Shown piece after piece: positions 28,956 through 37,406 of a stretch of DNA of 63,716 nucleotides (positions are counted from its first letter, which is position 1; every line of letters begins with the position of its first letter). Origin of the DNA: DAOMOP01 sp035444405. Its GTDB lineage: Bacteria > Pseudomonadota > Gammaproteobacteria > Burkholderiales > Rhodocyclaceae. The stretch spans positions 1 to 63,716 of the forward strand of contig DAOMOP010000004.1 of assembly GCA_035444405.1 (NCBI GenBank), written 5' to 3'. Both the position numbers and the translations under genes were made by a program. The notes under the pieces were generated by a model, which saw only the letters and a list, made by a program, of their open reading frames with translations, had not been told where the DNA came from and made no database searches.

Positions 28956-31301
28956 ATGTTGCCACCGATCGAAAACCGCATCGCCGACGAGCTCGGCGTC
29001 CCGCCCGGCAAGGTCTACGCCGCCATCCAGCTGCTCGACGACGGCGCGACCGTGCCCTTCGTCGCCCGCTACCGCAAGGAGGCCACCGGCGGCCTCGACG
29101 ACACCCAGCTGCGCACGCTCGAAGAGCGGCTCGGCTACCTGCGCGAACTCGAGGAGCGGCGCGCGACCGTGCTCGCGTCGATCGACGAGCAGGGCAAGCT
29201 CACGCCCGCCCTGCGCGCCGACATCGAGGCGGCCGAGACCAAGCAGCGCCTCGAAGACCTCTATCTGCCCTACAAGCCCAAGCGCCGCACCAAGGCACAG
29301 ATCGCGCGCGAGGCCGGGCTCGCCCCGCTCGCCGAGGCGCTGCTCGCCGACCCGGCGCTCGACCCCGACAGCGAGGCGGCGCGCTACCTCAACGTCGAGG
29401 CGGGATTTGGCGATGCGAAGAGCGTGCTCGACGGCGCACGCCAGATCCTCGTCGAGCAGTTCGCCGAGGATGCGGCGCTGATCGGCGCGCTGCGCGAATA
29501 CCTGCGCGAACACGGCGAGGTGTGTTCGCGCGTGGTCGACGGCAAGGAGAGCGAAGGCGCGAAGTTCCGCGACTGGTTCGATTTTCACGAGCCGATCGAG
29601 AAGCTCCCGTCGCACCGCGCGCTGGCGCTGCTGCGCGGGCGCAACGAAGGCGTGCTGAAGCTCTCGCTCGAGGTGCCGCGCGCCGACGCCGACGCCGCGC
29701 ATCCGTGCGAGGCGCGCATCGCCGCGCACTTCGGCATCCGCGACGCCGGCCGGCCGGCCGACCGCTGGCTGGTCGATACCGCGCGCTGGGCATGGAACGT
29801 GAAGATCTCGCTGCATCTCGAGCTCGAGCTGATGGGCGCGCTGCGCGAACGCGCCGAGGAAGAGGCGATCCACGTGTTCGCGCGCAACCTCAAGGACTTG
29901 TTGCTCGCCGCGCCGGCCGGCTCGCGTGCGACGATGGGACTCGATCCGGGCATCCGCACCGGCGTGAAGGTCGCCGTCGTCGATGCGACCGGCAAGCTCG
30001 TCGCGACCGAGACGGTGTATCCGTTCGAACCGCGTCGCCATTACGAGCCGGCGATCGCGGCGCTGGCCGGCCTCGCCCGCGCCCACCAGGTCGAGCTCGT
30101 CGCGATCGGCAACGGCACCGCCTCGCGTGAGACCGACAAGCTGGTCGCCGACCTGATCGAACGCCATCCCGAGCTGCGGCTCACCAAGGTGATGGTGTCC
30201 GAGGCCGGCGCATCGGTGTATTCGGCCTCCGAGCTCGCCGCGCGCGAGTTTCCCGACGTCGATGTGTCGCTGCGCGGCGCAGTGTCGATCGCGCGGCGGC
30301 TGCAGGACCCGCTCGCCGAGCTGGTCAAGATCGACCCGAAGTCGATCGGGGTCGGCCAGTACCAGCACGACGTCAATCAGAGCCGGCTCGCCAGGAGCCT
30401 CGACGCGGTGGTCGAGGACTGCGTGAATGCGGTCGGCGTCGATGTGAACACCGCCTCGGCACCGCTGCTCGCGCGCATCTCCGGGCTCAATGCAACACTC
30501 GCTGCCAACGTCGTCGAGCACCGCAACGCGAACGGCCCCTTCCGCAGCCGCGAAGCGCTGAAGAAGGTGGCGCGGCTCGGCCCCAAGACCTTCGAACAGG
30601 CAGCAGGCTTTCTGCGCATTCGCGATGGCGACAATCCGCTCGACGTCTCGGCCGTGCACCCGGAAGCCTATCCGGTGGTCGAACGCATCCTCGCCCGCGT
30701 GCAAAAAAGCGTGCGCGAGCTGATGGGCGACGCGCGCTTCCTCAAGCAGCTCGACCCGGCCCAATTCACCGACGAGCGCTTCGGCGTGCCGACCGTGCAG
30801 GACATCCTCGGCGAGCTCGAGAAGCCGGGCCGCGACCCGCGCCCGGAGTTTCGCACCGCGACCTTCCGCGAAGGCATCGAAAGCCTCAAGGACCTCGCCC
30901 CGGGCATGCTGCTCGAAGGCGTCGTCACCAACGTCACGAACTTCGGCGCCTTCGTCGACGTCGGCGTGCATCAGGACGGGCTCGTGCATGTCTCGGCGCT
31001 CGCCGACCGCTTCGTCAAGGATCCGCACAGCGTCGTGAAGGCCGGCGACGTGGTCAAGGTCAAGGTGCTCGAGGTCGACCTCGCGCGCAAGCGCATCGCG
31101 CTGACGATGCGCCTGGGCGACAACCCGGCCTCGCCGGGCGCGGCGACGAAGGCCGCCGACGCGCCGCGCCAGCCCCATGGCCGCCCCAACCGGGACGCGC
31201 GCGGCGGCCGCCCGCAAGGGGGCAAGCCTGCCGCCGGGGGCGATCGCGCGCCGGCCGGCGCGATGGCCGACGCGCTCGCGCGTGCGCTGCGCCGCAAATA
31301 G
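28956..31301 (+). CDS. tex: Transcription accessory protein Tex (S1 RNA-binding)
   Basis: A 781-aa protein with the full Tex layout: N-terminal helical Tex domain (VPFVARYRKEATGGLDD), YqgF-like RNase H fold (MGLDPGIRTGVKVAVVD), helix-hairpin-helix repeats (LNATLAANVVEHRNANG), and a C-terminal S1 domain near residues 640-715 (GVVTNVTNFGAFVDVGVHQDG). The last about 60 residues are a basic, Gly/Pro-rich tail. It binds RNA and affects transcription and translation fidelity. The start at 28956 (MLPPIENRIADELG) matches the family. Confidence 0.95.
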   Translation: MLPPIENRIADELGVPPGKVYAAIQLLDDGATVPFVARYRKEATGGLDDTQLRTLEERLGYLRELEERRATVLASIDEQGKLTPALRADIEAAETKQRLEDLYLPYKPKRRTKAQIAREAGLAPLAEALLADPALDPDSEAARYLNVEAGFGDAKSVLDGARQILVEQFAEDAALIGALREYLREHGEVCSRVVDGKESEGAKFRDWFDFHEPIEKLPSHRALALLRGRNEGVLKLSLEVPRADADAAHPCEARIAAHFGIRDAGRPADRWLVDTARWAWNVKISLHLELELMGALRERAEEEAIHVFARNLKDLLLAAPAGSRATMGLDPGIRTGVKVAVVDATGKLVATETVYPFEPRRHYEPAIAALAGLARAHQVELVAIGNGTASRETDKLVADLIERHPELRLTKVMVSEAGASVYSASELAAREFPDVDVSLRGAVSIARRLQDPLAELVKIDPKSIGVGQYQHDVNQSRLARSLDAVVEDCVNAVGVDVNTASAPLLARISGLNATLAANVVEHRNANGPFRSREALKKVARLGPKTFEQAAGFLRIRDGDNPLDVSAVHPEAYPVVERILARVQKSVRELMGDARFLKQLDPAQFTDERFGVPTVQDILGELEKPGRDPRPEFRTATFREGIESLKDLAPGMLLEGVVTNVTNFGAFVDVGVHQDGLVHVSALADRFVKDPHSVVKAGDVVKVKVLEVDLARKRIALTMRLGDNPASPGAATKAADAPRQPHGRPNRDARGGRPQGGKPAAGGDRAPAGAMADALARALRRK

Positions 31302-31319
31302 CATTCACGGAGATTCCCG

Positions 31320-31688
31320 ATGACGCTGCGTGTGTACGGCATCAAGAACTGCAACACGATGAAGAGGGCTTTCGCCTGGCTCGAGGCCAAGGGCGTCGAC
31401 TACGCCTTCCACGACTACAAGAAGGCCGGCATCGATGCCACGACGCTGGCTCGCTGGTGCGCACAGGTCGGCTGGCAGGCCCTCGTCAACACGCGCGGCA
31501 CGACCTGGCGCAGGCTCGAGCCGGCACACCAGGCAATCGCCGGCGAGGCCGACGCGATCCGCCTGATGGGCGAACACCCGAGCCTGATCCGCCGTCCCGT
31601 CGTCGAAGCCGAAGACGGGACGCTGATCGTCGGCTTCGAGGAAGACGCGTTGGCGCGCCAGCTCGCCCCGAACGGAGAAGCGGCATGA
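31320..31688 (+). CDS. ArsC/Spx-family thioredoxin-fold protein (YffB-like)
   Basis: A 122-aa protein with the single N-terminal cysteine motif YGIKNCNTMKRAF and the arginine region HPSLIRRPVV of the ArsC family. YffB-type members are glutathione-dependent thiol proteins of unclear substrate; true arsenate reduction is not shown. It is 18 bp after tex and overlaps hslO by 4 bp (ATGA), so it is coupled to a redox chaperone gene. Confidence 0.85.
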   Translation: MTLRVYGIKNCNTMKRAFAWLEAKGVDYAFHDYKKAGIDATTLARWCAQVGWQALVNTRGTTWRRLEPAHQAIAGEADAIRLMGEHPSLIRRPVVEAEDGTLIVGFEEDALARQLAPNGEAA

Positions 31689-32575
31689 AGCAGCCCGACA
31701 GCTACATCCGGCGCTTCCTGCTCGAGGATCTCGACATCCGTGGCGCGCTGGTACGCCTCGGCGACGTCTGGCAGGCCCTGCAGGCCGGCCGCGGCTATCC
31801 GCCGGCGGTCGCGACGCTGCTCGGCCAGATGAGCGCGGTGACCGCAGTGATCGCCGGGAATCTGAAGCAGCCCGGCCGGCTCACCTTCCAGATCCAGGGG
31901 CACGGGCCGGTGGGACTGCTGGTCGTCGACTGTACCGAGACGCTCAACCTGCGTGGCATGGCCCGGGTCGATGGCGACGTCGCCGAGCACGCCGGCCTTG
32001 CCGGGCTGGTCGGCGACGGGCGCTTGCAGCTCACGCTCGACCTGCCGACGATGCGCGAACCCTGGCGCAGCCTGGTGCCGCTCGAAGGTGCGGGCATCGC
32101 CGAGGTGTTCGAACACTATCTGACGCAGTCCGAACAGCAGCCGGCCGGGCTGTGGCTCGCCTGCGATCACGAGGCCAGCACTGCCCTTTTCCTGCAGTGT
32201 CTGCCCGGTGCGGACGAGAAGGACGCCGACGGCTGGCCGCGCGTGCGCCAGCTCGCCCAGACGGTACGCGACGACGAGCTGCTCGGGCTGTCGCCTGCGG
32301 CGCTGCTCGGCCGGCTGTTCGCCGAAGAGACCGTGCGGCTCTTCGATGCCCGTCCGGTGACTCACCACTGGCCCGCCGACCGTGACAAGGTCGTCGGCAT
32401 GCTCAGGAGCCTGGGTGCCGCCGAAGTGCGCCGCATCCTCGCCGAGCACGGCGAGGTCGTGATACGCGACGATTTGTCCAACCACGACTATCGTTTCGAT
32501 GCCGCCGAGATCGACGCGCTGTTCGCTTCCGACGACGGCACCGACGCGCCCCCACCGCCTCCGACGCTGCATTGA
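31685..32575 (+). CDS. hslO: Hsp33-family chaperonin HslO lacking the redox-switch cysteines
   Basis: A 296-aa protein with a complete Hsp33 N-terminal domain (LRGMARVDGDV, LTQSEQQPAG) and linker. Classical Hsp33 has a C-terminal CxC...CxxC zinc switch. Here the matching stretch reads VTHHWPADRDK and later IRDDLSNHDYRFD, with no cysteine at all. The only cysteines, C83, C160 and C172, lie in the chaperone core. The rest of the switch domain fold (LGAAEVRRILAEHGEV) is retained. The protein cannot bind zinc or form the regulatory disulfides in the known way. Frame and length are normal, so this is divergence, not truncation. Confidence 0.88.
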   Translation: MKQPDSYIRRFLLEDLDIRGALVRLGDVWQALQAGRGYPPAVATLLGQMSAVTAVIAGNLKQPGRLTFQIQGHGPVGLLVVDCTETLNLRGMARVDGDVAEHAGLAGLVGDGRLQLTLDLPTMREPWRSLVPLEGAGIAEVFEHYLTQSEQQPAGLWLACDHEASTALFLQCLPGADEKDADGWPRVRQLAQTVRDDELLGLSPAALLGRLFAEETVRLFDARPVTHHWPADRDKVVGMLRSLGAAEVRRILAEHGEVVIRDDLSNHDYRFDAAEIDALFASDDGTDAPPPPPTLH

Positions 32576-32696
32576 TTTCGCCGCGCACGTGTCAGCAGCG
32601 CACCGCATGAGGACGGCGTTCGCGGCGCATGCCGTCGGCCTTGCCCGAATGCCGCCCGCTCAGTAGACTGCTCAACTTTATCGGCCTACGACGCCC

Positions 32697-33464
32697 ATGC
32701 CCGCTGCCCCGCCCATCCGCCCCATAGAGTTTCGCAATGCATCGATCGAAGCCACGGTGGCGGTGCTGCGCGAGACGCGGCCGCCGCTGCTGGCCGATGC
32801 GCTGCACAAGATGCTCGGCGGCATGCCCGACTTCTTCAGCGGCGAGCCGACGATACTCGATTTCGCCGAGCTCGACGCCGTGCCGATGCAGATCGACTGG
32901 GCCGGGCTGCTGAGCCTGCTGCGACGCTTCCAGCTCCAGCCCATCGGCGTACGCAATCTGCCCGACGAGCTCGCCGCCACGGCGCGCCAGGCCGGACTCG
33001 CCTTGCTCGACGGCGCCGACCTGCGTGAGCGGGCCGCGGCACCGCCGCCGGCGCCAGCCCCGGTCCAGCCGCAAGCGGCGCCGCAGCCAGCGCCCGCCCC
33101 GGCGCCGAGCGCGGCCACGACGATGTTCGTCGACCGTCCGGTGCGTTCCGGGCAACAGATTTATGCCCGCGGCGGCGATCTGGTCCTGCTCGCCGGCATG
33201 AGCAACGGCGCCGAGGTCATCGCCGACGGCAGCATCCACTGCTACGGACCGCTGCGCGGACGCGCCCTCGCGGGCGCCCAGGGCAATGCCGCGGCACGCA
33301 TCCTGGCGACCAATTTCGGCCCCGAGATCGTCTCGATCGCCGGTGTGTACAAGACCTTCGAGCAAGGCATCGCGCCCGAAGTCGCCGGCAAGCCCGCGCA
33401 CGTCAGGCTGAGCGGCGCCGGGCAACAACAAAAACTTGGCATCGAACCGCTGCAGCTCGACTGA
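32697..33464 (+). CDS. minC: Septum site-determining protein MinC
   Basis: A 255-aa FtsZ-polymerisation inhibitor. The N-terminal domain (residues 1-100) is joined by a Pro/Ala-rich linker (about 113-140) to the C-terminal beta-helix that binds MinD (VRSGQQIYARGGDLVLLAGMSNGAEVIADG). Its order minC-minD-minE with short gaps is the usual operon. It prevents septum formation at the poles. Confidence 0.95.
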   Translation: MPAAPPIRPIEFRNASIEATVAVLRETRPPLLADALHKMLGGMPDFFSGEPTILDFAELDAVPMQIDWAGLLSLLRRFQLQPIGVRNLPDELAATARQAGLALLDGADLRERAAAPPPAPAPVQPQAAPQPAPAPAPSAATTMFVDRPVRSGQQIYARGGDLVLLAGMSNGAEVIADGSIHCYGPLRGRALAGAQGNAAARILATNFGPEIVSIAGVYKTFEQGIAPEVAGKPAHVRLSGAGQQQKLGIEPLQLD

Positions 33465-33496
33465 GCGGCAGTCCAGACTTCAGAAAGGGATCCATC

Positions 33497-34312
33497 GTGA
33501 CTCGAGTCGTCGTCATAACATCGGGCAAGGGCGGGGTCGGCAAGACCACCACCAGTGCGGCCTTCGCGTCCGGCCTCGCACTGCGCGGCTTCAAGACCGC
33601 GGTGATCGACTTCGACGTCGGTCTGCGCAACCTCGATCTGATCATGGGTTGCGAGCGGCGGGTGGTCTACGACTTCGTCAACGTCATCAACGGCGAAGCG
33701 CGCCTGAACCAGGCGCTGATCAAGGACAAGCACTGCGAGAACCTCTTCGTGCTGCCGGCTTCGCAGACGCGCGACAAGGACGCGCTGACCGAGGAAGGCG
33801 TCGAGAAGGTCATCAAGGAGCTCGAGCACATGGGCTTCGATTACATCGTGTGCGACTCGCCGGCAGGCATCGAGCGCGGTGCGGTGCTGGCGCTGACCTT
33901 TGCCGACGAGGCCATCGTCACCACCAACCCCGAGGTGTCGTCGGTGCGCGACTCGGACCGCATCCTCGGCATCCTGCAGTCGAAGTCGCGCCGTGCCGCC
34001 GAGGGCCGCGAGGCGGTCAAGGAGCACTTGCTCGTCACGCGGTACTCGCCCAAGCGCGTGGACGAGGGCGAGATGCTCTCGTACAAGGACGTCCAGGAAC
34101 TGCTGCGCGTGACGCTGATCGGCGTGATACCGGAGTCCGAGTCGGTGCTGCACGCATCGAACCAGGGCACGCCGGCGATCCACCTCAAGGGCACCGACGT
34201 CGCCGAGGCCTATACCGACGTGGTCGCCCGCTTCCTCGGCGAGGAGCGGCCACTGCGCTTCGTGAATTTCGAAAAGCCGGGCCTCATCAAGCGCCTGTTC
34301 GGAGGCAAGTGA
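33497..34312 (+). CDS. minD: Septum site-determining ATPase MinD
   Basis: A 271-aa ParA/MinD ATPase starting with GTG. It has the deviant Walker A KGGVGKTT, switch residues in DFDVGLRNLDLIMG and CDSPAGIERGA, and a C-terminal amphipathic membrane-targeting helix (PGLIKRLFGGK). It recruits MinC to the membrane and is released by MinE. It starts 32 bp after minC and ends just before minE. Confidence 0.97.
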   Translation: MTRVVVITSGKGGVGKTTTSAAFASGLALRGFKTAVIDFDVGLRNLDLIMGCERRVVYDFVNVINGEARLNQALIKDKHCENLFVLPASQTRDKDALTEEGVEKVIKELEHMGFDYIVCDSPAGIERGAVLALTFADEAIVTTNPEVSSVRDSDRILGILQSKSRRAAEGREAVKEHLLVTRYSPKRVDEGEMLSYKDVQELLRVTLIGVIPESESVLHASNQGTPAIHLKGTDVAEAYTDVVARFLGEERPLRFVNFEKPGLIKRLFGGK

Positions 34313-34313
34313 A

Positions 34314-34574
34314 ATGTCATTGCTCTCGCTGCTTTTCGGAGAGAAGAAGAAGACCGCTGCCGTCGCCAAGGAGCGGCTGCAGCTCATCATCGCGCGCGAG
34401 CACGGCACCTCGGGGCGCGGCCCGGACTTCCTGCCGGCGCTGCAGCGCGAGCTGATCGAGGTGATCTCGAAGTACGTCGCAGTGAACCCGGACGACATCA
34501 AGGTTCAGCTCGAAAAGCAGGACAACTACGAAGTACTCGAAGTCAACATCGTGCTGCCCGAGCAGAAGACCTGA
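34314..34574 (+). CDS. minE: Cell division topological specificity factor MinE
   Basis: An 86-aa protein with the N-terminal membrane/MinD-binding segment (LLSLLFGEKKKTAAVAKERL) and the dimerisation domain (LQRELIEVISKYVAVNPDDI). It stimulates MinD ATPase activity and drives pole-to-pole oscillation. It begins 1 bp after the minD stop. Confidence 0.96.
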   Translation: MSLLSLLFGEKKKTAAVAKERLQLIIAREHGTSGRGPDFLPALQRELIEVISKYVAVNPDDIKVQLEKQDNYEVLEVNIVLPEQKT

Positions 34575-35112
34575 GCGGACCCAACTCTTGGAGGCGCCCG
34601 GCGCTGTTGCCGGGCACCTTGCCTGCGCGCTCGTCGCATCGGGCATCGGCGGCGCAACGCCGTCCGCGCGACCGCAGCAAGACACCCGGCCGAGCCGGGA
34701 CACCGCACTCCGCTCGAATCGCCCCGCGTCCTCTCGCCCCGCGAAGAACATTTCTTTTTATCTTCCGCACATTGCGGATACGCGCGGGTAAACCCCGATG
34801 CCATTGCCGGCTAGGGACTTTCCCTAGTTCTATTGCATCACCGCCGCTTGCTGACAATACTTGCCTTTCGTCAGGCACGCCGACTCCGGATGCTGCGGCA
34901 CGTCACCGCAGTCGCCGGGATCGGTGCGCAAGGACACCGCTGACCACGTGTTGGAGGCACACCCCGGGTGCGCGAAACCGGCGTCTCGCGAGCCGTTGGC
35001 TCCTCCGACCCGTGGTGGGGGTTCCGGCCTGCAGGCTGGAGCGATTCGGACGAACTGCCCGTCCGCCGCCGGTGCGGTCGAACGCGATAACACAAACTGG
35101 AGGAGGTCTTCG
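34575..35112. other. Intergenic region between minE and aapJ with two inverted repeats
   Basis: 538 bp without a recognisable gene. A GC-rich hairpin GCCCGGC/GCCGGGC (34596-34615) just after minE may act as its terminator, though the T run is poor. A perfect 7-bp inverted repeat CTAGGGA-CTT-TCCCTAG lies at 34811-34827 and is followed by TTCTATTGC. It could be an operator for the aap operon. Close to aapJ there is an AGGAGG ribosome site at 35100-35105. Confidence 0.45.
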
Positions 35113-36141
35113 ATGAAATTCATGAACAAGGTCGTCGCTGTCACGACGGCGGTCGCAGCGCTCGGTTTCAGCGCCCAGGTCGGTGCCGGTCAGACGCTCG
35201 ATGCGGTCAAGAACAAGGGATTCGTGCAGTGCGGCGTCAGTGATGGCCTGCCCGGCTTCTCCTACACCGACGCCCAGGGCAACTATCGCGGCATCGATGT
35301 CGATGTGTGCCGGGCAGTGGCCGCTGCCACGTTCGGCGACGCGAGCAAGGTGCGCTTCACGCCACTGACGGCCAAGGAGCGTTTCACCGCGCTCCAGTCG
35401 GGCGAGGTCGATGTACTGTCTCGAAACACCACCTGGACGAGCTCGCGCGACGGTGGCATGGGCATAACCTTTGCGGGGGTGACCTACTATGACGGTCAAG
35501 GCTTCCTGGTGAGCAAGAAGCTCGGCGTGAAGAGCGCCAAAGAGCTCAGTGGCGCGGCCGTGTGCATCCAGGCCGGCACCACCACGGAGCTGAACCTGGC
35601 GGACTACTTCCGTGCCAACAACATGCAGTACACCCCGATCAGCTACGACAAGTCGGACGAGACCATCAAGGCGCTCGAGGCCGGGCGCTGCGACGTGCTG
35701 ACTTCGGACCAGTCCCAGCTCTATGCGCAACGCATCAAGCTCGCGAACCCGGACGAATACGTCGTGCTGCCCGAGGTGATTTCGAAGGAGCCGCTCGGCC
35801 CGGTGGTTCGCCAAGGCGATGACGAGTGGTTCAAGATCGTGCGCTGGGCACTTTTCGCCCAGATCAACGCCGAGGAGCTCGGCATCACCTCGGCCAACGT
35901 CGAGGAACTGGCGGCGACCTCCAAGAACCCGGACGTGCGCCGGCTGCTCGGGGCCGACGGCGAGTTCGGCAAGGATCTGAAGCTGCCCAAGGACTGGGCC
36001 GTGCAGATCGTCAAGCAGGTCGGAAACTACGGCGAGATGTTCGAGCGCAACGTCGGCGGCGGCAGCGAGTTGAAGATTGCCCGCGGTCAGAACGCACTGT
36101 GGAACCAGGGCGGCCTGCAATACGCGCCGCCCGTGCGCTGA
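35113..36141 (+). CDS. aapJ: General L-amino-acid ABC transporter, substrate-binding protein
   Basis: A 342-aa periplasmic binding protein with a signal peptide (MKFMNKVVAVTTAVAALGFSAQVGAG). The SBP family 3 signature GVSDGLPGFSYTDAQGNYRGIDVDVC is clear. The length above 330 and the C-terminal LGADGEFGKDLKLPKDWA block are characteristic of AapJ/BztA rather than short histidine-binding proteins. An ideal AGGAGG lies 7 bp before the ATG. A strong hairpin terminator follows, so aapJ can be made in excess over the permeases. Confidence 0.94.
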   Translation: MKFMNKVVAVTTAVAALGFSAQVGAGQTLDAVKNKGFVQCGVSDGLPGFSYTDAQGNYRGIDVDVCRAVAAATFGDASKVRFTPLTAKERFTALQSGEVDVLSRNTTWTSSRDGGMGITFAGVTYYDGQGFLVSKKLGVKSAKELSGAAVCIQAGTTTELNLADYFRANNMQYTPISYDKSDETIKALEAGRCDVLTSDQSQLYAQRIKLANPDEYVVLPEVISKEPLGPVVRQGDDEWFKIVRWALFAQINAEELGITSANVEELAATSKNPDVRRLLGADGEFGKDLKLPKDWAVQIVKQVGNYGEMFERNVGGGSELKIARGQNALWNQGGLQYAPPVR

Positions 36142-36147
36142 GTCGTG

Positions 36148-36180
36148 AAGGCCACTGTCGCGCGACAGTGGCCTTTTTCT
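36148..36180 (+). terminator. Hairpin terminator/attenuator between aapJ and aapQ
   Basis: A perfect 13-bp stem (AAGGCCACTGTCG 36148-36160 with CGACAGTGGCCTT 36163-36175) runs into a T tract. It sits 6 bp after the aapJ stop and 38 bp before aapQ. It probably lets part of transcription through and so sets a high ratio of binding protein to permease. Confidence 0.85.
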
Positions 36181-36217
36181 TGCCCAGCGCCCCTTCGAAC
36201 TTCCGACAGGGTCTGCC

Positions 36218-37402
36218 ATGCAGAGACCGTCAAGCAAGCCGCCCGCACGCGGCTCGATGATGACCGACCCGAAGGCGCGTGCGTGGCTGTTCCAGATCGT
36301 CGCCATCGCCGCCGTGGCGACCGTGGGCTGGTATTTGTTCCACAACACGCAGAGCAATCTCGCCCAGCGCGGCATCACCTCGGGTTTCGCCTTTCTCAAC
36401 AATTCGGCCGGCTTCGGCATCCTGCAGTCGCTGATCGACTACTCCGAGAGCGACACCTACGCCCGCGTGTTCGTCGTCGGTCTGCTCAACACCTTGCTGG
36501 TGTCGGTCCTCGGCATCGTCATCGCGACGCTCATCGGCTTCATCATCGGCATCGCGCGCCTGTCGCCGAACTGGTTGATGAGCCGCCTGGCCGCGCTGTA
36601 CATCGAGATCTTCCGCAACATCCCGCCGCTGTTGCAGATCTTCTTCTGGTATTTCGCCGTCCTGCGCGCCATGCCGCCACCACGGGGCAGCCACGCCGTG
36701 GGCGAGGCGATCTTCCTCAATATCCGCGGCCTCTACCTGCCCGCCCCCGGCATGGCCGACGGCAGCCTGGCCTTCGGCATCGCCCTGGCGCTCGCGATCG
36801 GCGGCGCGGTCGCGCTGGCACGCTGGGCGCGGCGGCGGCGCGAAGCGACCGGCCAGCGCTTCCCGGTCCTGCTCGGCAGCACGGCGCTACTCGTCCTGCT
36901 GCCGGCCCTGGCGAGCACCGTCGCGGGCAGCCCCTTCACCTGGGACGTACCCGAACTGTCGGGCTTCAACTTCACCGGCGGCTGGGTCGTGATTCCGGAA
37001 CTGGCGGCCATCACCCTCGCGCTGTCGATCTATACGGCGGCCTTCATCGCCGAGATCGTGCGCTCCGGCATTCAAGCGGTGAGTCACGGTCAGACCGAGG
37101 CCGCGCGCTCGCTCGGTCTGCGCCCGGGCCACATCCTGCGGCTGGTGATCATCCCGCAGGCCATGCGGGTGATCATTCCGCCGCTGACCAGTCAGTATCT
37201 GAACCTGGTCAAGAACTCCTCGCTGGCCGCCGCCATCGGCTATCCCGACCTGGTGTCGGTGTTCGCCGGCACAGTCCTCAATCAGACCGGTCAGGCCATC
37301 GAAACCATCGCCATCACCATGTCGGTGTATCTGGCGATCAGTCTCAGCATCTCGCTGCTGATGAACTGGTACAACAAGCGCATCGCGCTGGTGGAGCGCT
37401 GA
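36218..37402 (+). CDS. aapQ: General L-amino-acid ABC transporter permease AapQ
   Basis: A 394-aa permease with about eight TM segments. The typical large HisM-type EAA loop is present (HGQTEAARSLGLRPGHILRLVIIPQ). AapQ and AapM are longer than usual HisQ/M permeases and contain an extra central segment, as here (residues 155-245). An in-frame ATG at residue 14 (MMTDPKARAW) is an alternative start. aapM begins 4 bp after its stop. Confidence 0.93.
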   Translation: MQRPSSKPPARGSMMTDPKARAWLFQIVAIAAVATVGWYLFHNTQSNLAQRGITSGFAFLNNSAGFGILQSLIDYSESDTYARVFVVGLLNTLLVSVLGIVIATLIGFIIGIARLSPNWLMSRLAALYIEIFRNIPPLLQIFFWYFAVLRAMPPPRGSHAVGEAIFLNIRGLYLPAPGMADGSLAFGIALALAIGGAVALARWARRRREATGQRFPVLLGSTALLVLLPALASTVAGSPFTWDVPELSGFNFTGGWVVIPELAAITLALSIYTAAFIAEIVRSGIQAVSHGQTEAARSLGLRPGHILRLVIIPQAMRVIIPPLTSQYLNLVKNSSLAAAIGYPDLVSVFAGTVLNQTGQAIETIAITMSVYLAISLSISLLMNWYNKRIALVER

Positions 37403-37406
37403 GCCG

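Noticed and set aside
28530..31304. 924-codon minus-strand frame opposite tex
   Set aside because: Shadow of tex, with no recognisable domain.
31320..31688. Arsenate reductase linked to an arsenic island
   Set aside because: It is the YffB/Spx-like branch, sits in the tex-hslO operon, and no ars genes are nearby.
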